Below, in pieces: positions 12,342-22,462 of a DNA stretch of 64,000 bases (within the stretch, counting starts at the first letter, position 1; each line of letters begins with the position of its first letter). The stretch spans positions 3,844,001 to 3,908,000 of the forward strand of contig OY540821.1 of the NCBI GenBank assembly GCA_961205875.1, given 5' to 3'. The stretch comes from Sialis fuliginosa (Eukaryota > Arthropoda > Insecta > Megaloptera > Sialidae). The position numbers and the translations under genes were made by a program. Under the pieces are notes generated by a model. The model saw only the letters and a program-made list of their open reading frames with translations, was not told the origin of the DNA and searched no databases.

Positions 12342-14057
12342 ATGGACGACGAATGTGTTTGCTCGCCAGAACCTGTAACTACTATAAATCGACTCAGTTC
12401 TTCAAAATACGGTAAGTCTAAATTTTATTAAAAATGATTTTTGTTATTTTAATTTTGGTTAAAAAATAAATAAATACTAATATGTAAAAAATTACAGAAT
12501 ATGTAAATAATTTAATATATTTTCTTAAAGAAATACCATATAAAATAATGTTTATTAATTTAAGATAATTATCTATGTATTTATATTTAAAATATGATAG
12601 TAGTGACGTTAAACGTGAATTCCGGCACACCTCTAATATTAATTAAGAAAGACAATACATATTTTTATTGATATTTTTTTGTATTATTTCAATAGCAAAT
12701 AAAATAAGAAAATCACAAGATGTGGCTAAAAAATCATCGATGTGTGACATTATAAAATCTTTCAGAGAACCAATATCACAGTACCAACATAGCAAAGGCA
12801 TTAGCAAAAACAGGTACTGCATTTTTACAATATATACTTATTTAGTACCCCTCCCCCCCCAAAAAAAAATTAAAATAAAATAAAATAAAATGGGTGTGAC
12901 TGTGTCGGGATGCACAATCGAGGGATTGACATGAATATGTGGAGTGAGGTTAAATAAAACTGACAAGGGGAAGCAACAGCACGGTTAATGAGAATTTCAA
13001 TGAGCTTGTGGTATGTCAAACTAGAGCAAAAATAAAAAGACCCGTGTCCAACAATTTGATCTCATAGGCCTTAATTACAATGATAATTTACTTTGAAAAT
13101 TTGTGTATTCAATATAACCGTGTATTATGTTCGCTCGAAATATAAGTGTGTTGGCCCTACGGTCAACGCGCTGGCGTCTCGCCTAGTTTTAAGATTTTGA
13201 TTTTAATTTTTATTTACAATTATTTTTTATTTTTTGTACACATTACCTCTTCCACTTGCGTAAAAATCGATAAATTAGACATAAATAAAACATATATTAT
13301 TATTGACAATAGATGTTTGTTGTTTCTTTCAAGTTTGTTTTTTATTAAAACTTTTCAATTTATTAATTAAAAACTAATGAGTTGTGTCAATAATAAATTA
13401 AATTTACTTTAAAACAAATTAATAATAATGTACTGGCGTACCTATATATCAATAGTTTCATTGTCAATAATAATATATGTTTTATTTATGTCTAATTTAT
13501 CGATTTTTACGCAAGTGTAGAGGTAATGTGTACAAAAAAATAAAAAATAATTGTAAATAAAAATTAAAATCACTATCTTAAAACCTATAATTTGAGACCA
13601 AAACCCGCATGGTAGCTTCTCTGAGTTTGAATTTACACTAGCGCGCAAACAGATCTCTGCGCGTTACATCAAGTTTCTGAAATGCCCAACCTTTTATTAT
13701 TCATGTCAAAAAATCAGAAATAAAAATTTTCGTATTTAAAATAATAAAATCATATATTTATTTTCCAGCAACCTTGGCTTTATACGTTTAATGACGCTAC
13801 TCCTGATCAGCACATTAGTAGCTGCCAAAATGGTGGTCAATTTATTCAGTAGTATTTTATTAATTTACTTCGAAGGAATGTTGTATGTAGTAAGATTTAT
13901 TATCGATAAAATTCTAGAGATTTGTGAAGATAAAGGATCTTTGTATATTTCGGTCCCTATATTTATATTGCAACTGATAATTATATGTTATTCTTCGTAT
14001 ATTGTGTTTAGTATGATTTGTTCGCCGTTTTTAAGATGGGCTACAGCTTTTACATAA
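12342..14057 (+). CDS. Small two-helix membrane protein, unrecognised
   Basis: Three exons (12342-12411, 12696-12813, 13769-14057) join in phase to give 158 codons plus TAA. The start is the first ATG after AT-rich leader, and both introns have GTAAGT or GTACTG donors and AG acceptors. The N-terminal ~75 residues are polar with several Ser/Lys and a few Cys. Then comes a hydrophobic stretch (about residues 78-105, LMTLLLISTLVAA onward), a short charged loop (DKILEICEDKGS), and a second hydrophobic helix (about 125-150, ending SMICSPFLRW). I do not recognise the family. It could be an insect-specific membrane protein. The AT richness resembles its neighbours, and there are no frame breaks. Confidence 0.65.
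13184..13586. repeat. Inverted repeat inside intron 2 of the small membrane protein gene
   Basis: 13184-13311 and 13452-13586 are near-exact inverse copies. Shared words are GATTTTAATTTTTATTTACA, ACACATTACCTCT and AATCGATAAATTAGACATAA. They are separated by ~140 bp. This is probably the body of a foldback MITE whose outer ends differ on the two sides. Confidence 0.75.
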
Positions 14058-14590
14058 ATTTTGAGACCTCAATTTTTAATTTGAAGCCTCAATTTTTAAT
14101 CAGAAGCCTAGAGAAAAATACCGAAGAAAGAGAATGAATAAAATGGAAAAATACGAGGCCTGCATTTTTAATTTTAAGCCTGGAGATGAATACTGATGAA
14201 AATGGATGAAATGAAAAAAGTACAGTCTGAAATAAAAATATGAAGCCTAAAATTTAATAATAAAATTTTTAAGGCCTTAAACATATTTAAAATCTAATGA
14301 ATTGAGGCTTAAAAAAATTAAAAATTATCTAAAATGGTAAAAAAATGAAAAATATATTTTTTCTGTAATAAAATGTATTTATTAACAAAAATATTTACAT
14401 TATGTTATTTATACAAATAAATAAATACATTTATATAGTAAATCATCGTTAATTTGATTTTATTTGGAAGTAAAATGAGACCGTATTTATAAAATTAGAA
14501 TAAAAAAAATTAAATCGCATAATAATTTTAAAATTCATACAAAAATCAAAGGTGTAGTGTATTTTTTAGGTCCACCAGTATTTTATTAAC

Positions 14591-17572
14591 TCATAAAATA
14601 GGTCTTAAAAGAATATCTTCAATAGGATATTGCAGTAATAATTTATCAACAATTTTTTCGTATTTTCTATCAACCTAAAAAATTGAATTCAGCATTTTAT
14701 TTTTATTTTCCATCAAATGATTCTTGAATTCTGAGAATAATTATAGTCTTTAAGACGTACTTTCCACCCAGAAGCCAAGAGTACATTAAAAACATCAAGA
14801 ACTTACAGTTTTTATATCTTTATTGAAATCAGTTTTGTTGAAAATTACAAAATCGTCTTGTAATTTTATATTGTAGTGTCTGATATCATTTTTAGTGCTG
14901 TTAGTGTCAGAATATAATAAAATATCTGTTAAAATTGAAACAGGGAATTGTAGAACTTTACTGTTATAAGAATAACTCATAATTTCGAGAGATAGTCTGA
15001 AAAAAATTAATTAAAAATAAAAATTTAGAAAGTGAAAAAGAAAATATTCAAACCACTGTAACTTTGGTAAAAATGGCGGAAATGGGATATTAAAAAAGTA
15101 ATTTGGAGCTTGAAACCTGTACTTTTTAAGGATGTGTAAACAAATAAAAATTTGTTGATTTTTTTTAGAGATATAAATCATAAATTGAGGTTAGAATTTT
15201 TTTAATTTTTACTTGCCTTTATTCATACATACAGTATATAAAAAATGGCATTTTACCTTTAAAATGCTTTTTGAAAAATTGATCTACGATTTTTTGGGGT
15301 AAAATTATTGAAAGTTAAAAATTTGTGAAGTTTTTTTTTTAATTTTGTTCAAATATTATATAAATAATTATTTTTACCTTCGAATGTTGGGTAAATGTAA
15401 AGCAACCACAGCAGCTAGTAAAGGGGGTAGTTTTTTAATTAATTTACACCCCCTAACAAAATTACGCTGCATCCAACATAGAGAAATTTTAATACAGTTT
15501 TTTATCAACGAATTCCTGAAAATTCAAAATTAAATCTTAAATTTATGATTTAACATAGGAGCAGGGCCGGATTAACAACGTAGCAGGAGTAGCAAATGCT
15601 ACGGGCCCCGCGTCTCTGGAGGCCCCGCCACTTTGCGGAAAAATATCTCTTATTGGACTTACCACTTACCGTCCAATGGTTGATACGGGGTGTCCAAATA
15701 TACAGTAATTAATAATTTAAATTTAGGGTTTCCGATCTCGATTCGATTTAATCGAAAAATCAATTTTTGAATCTCCGATCTTTGATTTTTTCAATCGATT
15801 TTTCTAAATTTGCTCAAATAAAATCAAGAAAATTTTGTTTGTAAAAGTGGTGTTTTATTATACACACCTCAAAAAACTTAAGGGATAATTTAAAAAAAAG
15901 CAAAACAAAAAATTCAAATTTTCAAACAGTTATATTTCCGCGAAAATTCATTTGATTTGCGTGTTCCAAAGCACATTTAAAAGTTTGCGCTTTCTAATTT
16001 TTGAATACAAATTTCAACAAATTTTATCATCCCTTTCCGTTCTTTGCCGAGGGTTAAAAGAGTTCAAAAAAATATCCCTTAATTTTTTATTAACTTATCA
16101 ATTTTTTTAAGGATTGTATATTCTAAATCAAGTCAGCGACGCCACTACCAAGGGCCTCTTTATAACATTTGCTACGGGCCCCGCCCTTACTTAATCCGGC
16201 GCTGCATAGGAGGGGGCTTCCATAATTTTAATTAAAAAATCATTACACTGACCTCCATTTTGTTTTTAAATTTAGTGCCCTTGTCATTGCTAAATGGTCT
16301 CCAAGATTTAATAATAAATATATAGCTTCCATTTCAATTCTTTCTTTATTGAATTTTATAGATTTTTCGTCGCTTTTTTCATAATCATCAAATAGAACTA
16401 ATAACCATTTTAAACATTCTAATGTTTGCCGATTATTTAGGAAGTAATTAAATTTTGAATCGGGTTCAATACATAATCTAAAAAATATCGAACAATATTC
16501 AAAGTTCTGTAACTTCAGTCAAAATGGAAGGAATGAGGTCGAAAAAAAGTCTTTTATAACTAAAGATACCTACTTTTTAATTCCTTTATAAGATTTAAGT
16601 GTAATTGATTTTTAAAGAAGTTGTAGGATCGTGAAACGTAAACAATTTTTTTTTTCAAAATCAGGTGGTTTTTTATGGAACAAATTTTTTTTAGATTTTT
16701 ATTTTTTATTCCATCTTAAAGCTTGAAGTTTCTGCTTTAAAATTATTTTTTTAGATTTAATCTGCAATTCTTTTTGGCCAAGTTATTGAAGATTAAAGTA
16801 AAAACCATCTTGAGAATTTTGAATGCTCTTTAGAGATAAGCGAAATAAAGCTTTTGTATTAACAAAAAAAGTATTTTAAAGCTGAAATTTCTAGCATTTT
16901 TTTACTTTCAACAAACTGTACAAAAAATTCACGTCTTCGGAAAAATTTGGAAAATAAATTTCTGAAGCTACAATTTATAATTTTTTCGACCCCTTGTACG
17001 ATAAATTTTATTTTTTTACCTGTAAGCTGAATAACAGTGGAAACGAACAATAGGTATTAATATTTGTATAGAATCTTCAACAGAAATTCTTTGAATTATT
17101 ATATCTTGCCTAACTGCCCTTAACCTGTCATTTATAAAATCATAAACAACACACCATTTCGATTGCATATTTTCTAAATTAACCACCCTTAAAAAAAACC
17201 ACGATGTAATTGTAAATACATTTCATTTATTATTTTATACCACTTACTTTGACAACAGATATCTCACAGTTTTTAGCAGAACAGAAGCCGGTCTTAATTC
17301 TGAAGATGTAGGCATTTTTTGCCCAGCTGCAGATCGGCTAAAGCACTTTACAGTCTTATTTATATCAGCTCTGGGCCTTCTGTGATTTATTGTATTTAAA
17401 TCAACTTCTAAAGGATGTAAAAGGCCTTCTTTTTCACGCCTGTAAAAAAATATGGTTATCGCCATTTAATATATATTTTTATATATTTATATATGTTCAT
17501 TTATACTTACATTATTAATTCGGACTTTGGACACATTTGTAGGCATGTGCCTTCGATTTTTTCAATATTCAT
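14591..17572 (-). CDS. SAC3D1: SAC3/GANP-domain protein, SAC3D1-like
   Basis: Seven exons on the minus strand, in transcript order: 17572-17511, 17439-17248, 17187-17020, 16477-16253, 15515-15378, 14996-14807, 14674-14591. They join in phase to 352 codons plus TGA. The N terminus [11 protein letters not shown] is the SAC3 family signature (GTC..MCP..E). It is followed by [11 protein letters not shown], then [10 protein letters not shown], then [16 protein letters not shown] and [14 protein letters not shown], all hallmarks of the SAC3/GANP/THP3 domain. The protein is nearly all SAC3 domain, as in SAC3D1/SHD1. It lacks the long FG and MCM3AP extensions of GANP/xmas. SAC3 proteins act as helical scaffolds in mRNA export (TREX-2), and SHD1 is implicated in centrosome duplication; which applies here is not shown. 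It is divergent with ATPAF1, and a hAT-type MITE sits in its intron 4. Confidence 0.9.
15562..16204. mobile_element. hAT-type MITE (CAGGGCCGGATTAA family), copy 1
   Basis: The ends CAGGGCCGGATTAA and TTAATCCGGCGCTG are inverted. A perfect 8-bp target duplication CATAGGAG (15554-15561 and 16205-16212) identifies a hAT-class insertion. It lies in the intron between exons 4 and 5 of the SAC3D1-like gene. It is a close relative of the composite element at 44875-48808 but without most of that copy's nested insertions. Confidence 0.92.
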
Positions 17573-18071
17573 TGTATTAATTTATTAAATAAATTCGTAT
17601 TTTGATAAGAACAGATTCAAATTGACAGTACTAGCTGTCATTTTTTGTAACATAGACTATAAAAATTACTAGATAAGTACCAATAGTTATAATGTGAGAA
17701 TATAACACTATTAAAGTTGGAAAATGTAGGAATGCATTTAATATTTATATGGTTTTATTTTAATGATTGTATATGTGAGAAAAAAAGTCTTTAATTAATA
17801 CTTTGATAAATGAAAAAAATGATGGTATCTATTTTATTTTTATAATCTAATAGTATTTATAAAATGTGACGTATAGAATGTTGGTAGTACTGGTACTTGA
17901 CATTTCAATGTCCATAATTGAAATTTTGAATTAAAACATTATTTTAATCGAAAAATCATAATTTTTTGAATTAATATGGTATTTATATTTCATCAAATCT
18001 ATCAGTTGATGAATAACATGTTTTATTTTAATTTTTTTATATTTTATTTGTATCATTTCAGGTTATATAAC
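17573..18071. promoter_or_regulatory. Bidirectional promoter region, SAC3D1-like / ATPAF1
   Basis: Only 499 bp separate the two divergent start codons, so both promoters and 5' UTRs must lie here. A TTTCAG acceptor directly before ATPAF1 codon 1 (ending about 18061) suggests that its leader is spliced. No TATA box can be called safely against this AT-rich background. Confidence 0.55.
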
Positions 18072-19109
18072 ATGGCTTTTAGTGTACGTCAAATTGTTAA
18101 CAAATTTAAAAAATATAATAAAATTCGATTACAAACAATTATGAGTACACCGAATAATTTCCAAAAAGCCGTTGAGGACTTGGAGAAAAATCCATATTTT
18201 GAAAAATACGCAAATAAAATAGCTGATCTGCAAAAAACGTCGCCTGAAGAATTTTTGAAGAGGTATGAAAAGCAAAAAATCGATGAAAACCGAAAAATAG
18301 AAGAAACTAAACGAAATGAGAGACAATTTTCTGCTATTCTAAATCCAAAATCTCCCATAAAATCTACAAATTTGCAAGTGGATGATAAAAAATTAAAAGA
18401 TATAATGAAGGTTAGTAAAAATAATACAAATGTAATTTTTTGGTTATAATATGACGTTTTTTAAAATTTCAGTTGGATTTAATTGAAAATAAAGAACCAT
18501 CAGAAATTAAACAAATATGGGAAGCGTACCACTTGATGAAAGATGTTATTTCTGCAGTGATACCGACAGCGACATACGATTTGTTAAGCGCAAGATTTAA
18601 AAAATATCCTTTGTTTATTTTTCCTCTACCAAGAAGCCAAGGATATGAATTCATTATGTGCCAGTTTTCCAGAAACGTAGCCCATTTTACACCACTTATA
18701 AATTATCAGGTACGTCAATTTTTCAAATCGTTATAATTTTGGTAAAAATGATCGAAACAGGACGGTTAAAAAAAGATTTTAAAACTCGATATCCCTGATT
18801 TAAATTTCATCGATTCTTTAAAATACCAACCTAATAAATACAAATATACAGGTCCACAAAGAAAATGCTCCGGAATGTTTAAACATTACTTACTACACGG
18901 AACTTAGAGAACAGAAGGGCGTTGTTCTGATGAGGGGCGAGTTAGACAACAATACATTAAACTGTAAGGAAGCGCAGTGTCTGGCGAACCAGCTACAACT
19001 GTACTATGGAGAGAAACACGAGAACAAGCTGTTGGAAATGTTCACAAACAAACCTCATCAGTTCAAGCATATGGACTTGATCAAGCAGCTAGAGACGTTC
19101 TCGTTGTAG
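18072..19109 (+). CDS. ATPAF1: ATP synthase mitochondrial F1 complex assembly factor 1
   Basis: Three exons (18072-18410, 18473-18709, 18852-19109) are all joined in phase 0, giving 277 codons plus TAG. The product matches the Atp11/ATPAF1 family: NPYFEKYANKIADLQK near residue 40, a basic charged linker, then KKYPLFIFPLPRSQGYEFI and FTPLINYQVHKENAPECLNI, and a C-terminal helix with CKEAQCLANQLQLYY. ATPAF1 is a matrix chaperone that holds F1 beta subunits until the alpha-beta hexamer is assembled. The first ~25 residues are basic and without acids (RQIVNKFKKYNKIRLQ), as expected of a mitochondrial presequence. I chose the ATG at 18072, after the acceptor-like TTTCAG, over an upstream in-frame ATG at 17976, because the upstream stretch reads as intron or leader. 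Confidence 0.92.
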
Positions 19110-19146
19110 TCCGTAAGTGGTCACGGTGGGGCTGAAAATTAACTTA

Positions 19147-19152
19147 AATAAA
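19147..19152 (+). terminator. Polyadenylation signal AATAAA, ATPAF1
   Basis: A canonical AATAAA lies 37 bp beyond the ATPAF1 stop and is followed by a T/GT-rich stretch (TTTTTTGTTTGCAATGTTCG). It is the likely 3' end. The convergent ankyrin-gene copy ends about 200 bp further on. Confidence 0.7.
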
Positions 19153-19361
19153 GTAGGTCAGATATTTTTTGTTTGCAATGTTCGTTTTTAAGATTTGTCA
19201 ATTTATTAATATTAATATTATACATTTTTTGATTTGTTATGCATAGGCACATGTAAATAAAATATATTACATTTTAAATATTATATTTATTTTTTATTAC
19301 ATGATAACTAAATATATTTAATATATAAATAAACTTAAATAACTAAATAAAAAGTTTATTG

Positions 19362-21770
19362 TCATTTATTAGTTCTTTGTAACACCTCAACTGTATTGGT
19401 GCATTTATTTTGTTTTGCTATTTGTAGAGCTGTGAAATCACCGTTATTAGTAATGTTGACATTTGCACCGTGATCTATTAACTGTTTCACTGTATCTGTG
19501 TGATCCCTACTAGCAGCCACATGTAGCGCTGACTCACCGAGTTTATTAGTTCTGTTCACACTTGCGCCTTTATCTATTAGCAAATTCACCACCTTTGTGT
19601 GACCTCTACTAGCAGCCACATGCAGCGCTGTCTCACCGAGTTTATTAGTTCTGTTCACACTTGCGCCTTTATCTATTAACAAACTCACCACCTTTGTGTG
19701 ACCCTCACTAACACTCCAGTGTAGAGCTGTCCGACCTTTTGTATCAACTGTGTCCACACTTATGTCTTTAGCTAGTAGCAAACGCACCACCTCTGTGTGA
19801 CCCCATCTAGCAGCCCTGAGTAGAGCTATCTCATCACCTTCACCAAACATAAACTTGTATGCTTTACATTGTTTATTCATTTTATTTTTATCACAATAAT
19901 TGATTATTTGTTTTGTTATTTTCGTATTTTTATTCTCAATTGCAATTTCTAGTGCTGTTTCATCTCCATATGACAGAATCATGTCTAACATATTTTGATT
20001 TTGTTTAAAACACTTCAATATAAAAGTTGCTATTTCTAAATTGTTCTCCTTCGCAGCTGTGTATAATATACCCCGCATAAGAATATTTACTTCTATATTG
20101 TTATAACTATCATTAACATATCGTCTGTATTTGTCTATTGTATCATTATTTATCTTTTTTCGTATGTAGTTGTTTATGAATTGTCTCAGTGATGTTAAAT
20201 CATTTTCAACTAACACGTCTGTCAATAATAATTTAATTACTCTGTCTTCGTTAAAGTTTTTCTGAACGTGCGTAGCTACAAAGTACTCGGCAAAGGTTCT
20301 GTGAATGAATTCTATTCTTTCGTTGTTTACTTGTGTAATTATACCTATTTTTGTTATTTGTTCATAATTTATTTGTTCGAGAGATTCTGTTTCTTCACCA
20401 AAAATCAGTTTTAGAGCTAATTCTTCATGTTCTTCATCATAACTCTTCTGTATCCTTTTATTATCTTCTTGACGTGTCTTTTTTGTATTGTCTTGCTTCT
20501 TCTTTTCTGAGTAAATTTCAAATTTCTGATTAATAAATTTCATAAATAATTGAGACAAATTAAATATTGCATCAATATTTAATTTGTCATCATTCTCATA
20601 ATATAATGTTTCTGTTACAATTTTCAATAAAAGTGGAACGCCAATCAATTCTGTTAATTTTGAATTTTTATTAATTTTCTTTAACAATTCTTTCGTATTT
20701 ATATATTTTTTTAATTTCAGTCTTTCATTCAAGTAAAATAATTTTTCTTGTTCTGTGAAAGGTTGTATTGATAGCGCGGATGTTGACAAATTTTGTTCCA
20801 AAGTATCTGTTTGTCCCGGCCTGGTCATCACAAACAGTTTGCAGCGTGTATGTTTTATTAAGGATTGGATAAAATTAACAACTATCTTATTATAATCTGG
20901 GTATATTTTATCAAAATCATCAAGAAAGATAAATATTTTATTTTTACTTTGAAGTATATAATTAAGTACATTTTTTGATAATTTAGAAAGTTGAGCTTTT
21001 GCCAGTAATTCATTTTTTATAAAATCTATTATCATTTGAAGATTATTGAAAGTCTGGTCTTCTTTACTATTAAATGATTTTGTGTAGTCGTGGAAATTTA
21101 ATCGTATTATTATTTTTTTCGGGTTTTTCTTCTTTAGCTCATTAAAGATGCTGCTAAGACTGGTAAGACTTCCCCGTTTTAGGCTTGATGGAAATTAACA
21201 CGGTATTATCACCTACACCACACAGTTCATCTTCTGTTATTGTTCTATGACAGGTTTTATATAATTCTTCATTTTTTTTTCCTTTACTCAATTTTGGCAA
21301 ACTCAGCAGTCGCCTCTTGATATAAACACCCAATTCATTTATGTATTCACGGTTGAAATTTAATTGTAAACTTTCATATTTTTCATTGAAGAAGCAAATT
21401 AAAATATCGTCTGTAATTACGCTGTTCAACCCTTTCTCTTGTTCTTCTGTTAAACTGCTAGAATTTACACCAAGAATCTCGCTGAAACTGAATTTATGTC
21501 CGTTTAATGAAATACACTGTTTATCTAAGATGTCTTGTTTTGATCTATCTGTTAATAATTTGAAACTGTGATCTACGTCTCTGTACAGTTTATAACAATT
21601 TTTAATTTCTGATACATTTTGTTCGTTTGGAATGATTATTATGTATTTTTGGTCGTCATTTTCCAGCATTTCAAATGTGTCTAATTGGTCAATAATTATA
21701 TGCAGGTTACAAGAAGATGCTTTTCTTATATCCTTTATTTCATTAATACCATATTTTAAGGTATATTTTT
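19362..21770 (-). pseudogene. NACHT-like NTPase / ankyrin-repeat protein, frameshifted copy
   Basis: Two overlapping minus-strand frames make one protein: an upstream part (about 21770-21154, stop TAG at 21156-21154) and a downstream part (open from about 21190 to the TAA at 19362). The frame changes by one base near 21154-21165, directly after the P-loop. The P-loop reads IKPKTGKS, with Ile where Gly is normal (GxxxxGKS). A strong Walker B, FIFLDDFDK, follows about 60 residues later, then a winged-helix-like stretch, then about five ankyrin repeats at the C terminus (TALHWSVSEGHTKVVSLLI and similar). The last repeats are nearly identical at DNA level. The architecture resembles STAND/NACHT proteins that are multi-copy in some insects and in endosymbionts. 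There is no intron. The open frame stops about 100 bp above the first Met, and a MITE begins 36 bp further on. A truncated pseudogene is likeliest; an assembly error at the frameshift is possible. Confidence 0.7.
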
Positions 21771-21805
21771 TTAATCAGGTTCTTGTGCTAGTTTCTCATG
21801 TCTCA

Positions 21806-22462
21806 TGTCCGGTATTATAAATGAGCTAGCAAATTTGCTCTTTCAAATAAGATATCAAACTTATATGACAGAGTTCTTTTGGAGTTTGTTGAAGACTTTG
21901 ACAAGTTTCGCGCACGCGTTGTAGGTAAATACCAACGGTATTAAAACAGTGGTGATATTATGAAAATTATTTTGTTCGGTGAAAGATTCCAACCGTGTTA
22001 CAATTAGTTGAAGTGTCACTGCTCTAATTTCCATAACTAATGCCCGGTATTATAAAGGACCTAACAAATTTGTTAGCTAACAAACACTTTCAACTGAGGT
22101 ATCAAACATATATGACAGTTCTTTTGGAGTTTGTTGATTACTTTGACAAGTTTCGCGCACGCGTTGAAGGTAAATACAAACGGTATTAAAACAGTGGTGA
22201 TGTTATGAAAATTATTTTGTACGGTCAAAGATGCCAACTGTGTTACAATTAATTGAAGTGTCACTGCTCTAAATTCCATAACTAATCCATAGATACTAGT
22301 ACAGTATTAATACCCCATATGAATGTAATTGCTAGCTAACAAATTTTGTTAGGTCCTTTATAATACCGGGCATAATCCATAGATATTAATACAGAATTGA
22401 TACTCCATTTGAAAGTTATTGCTAGCTAGCAAATTTTGCTAGCTCCGTTATAATACTGGACA
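21806..22462. mobile_element. MITE with TGTCCGGTATTATAAA ends, copy 1 (outer)
   Basis: The element starts TGTCCGGTATTATAA and ends TTATAATACTGGACA. Just inside, palindromic GAGCTAGCAAATTTGCT words mark both arms. The interior contains GACAAGTTTCGCGCACGCG and AAAACAGTGGTGATATTATG. It is interrupted by a second copy of its own family at 22041-22372. A third copy is at 62613-62944, and a fragment is near 34625-34700. Confidence 0.8.
22041..22372. mobile_element. MITE of the same family nested inside copy 1
   Basis: Ends TGCCCGGTATTATAAAGG and CCTTTATAATACCGGGCA are perfectly inverted. They are flanked by TAA on both sides (22038-22040 and 22373-22375). Joining the flanks restores the CCATAACTAATCCATAG order seen in the 62.6-kb copy, so this is a self-family nested insertion. 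A 3-bp TAA/TTA duplication is typical of PIF/Harbinger transposition. Confidence 0.85.

Noticed and set aside
17976..18071. N-terminal extension of ATPAF1 from an upstream in-frame ATG
   Set aside because: The stretch is AT-rich with no presequence character and ends in TTTCAG, an acceptor-like site; the ATG at 18072 gives a better mitochondrial presequence.
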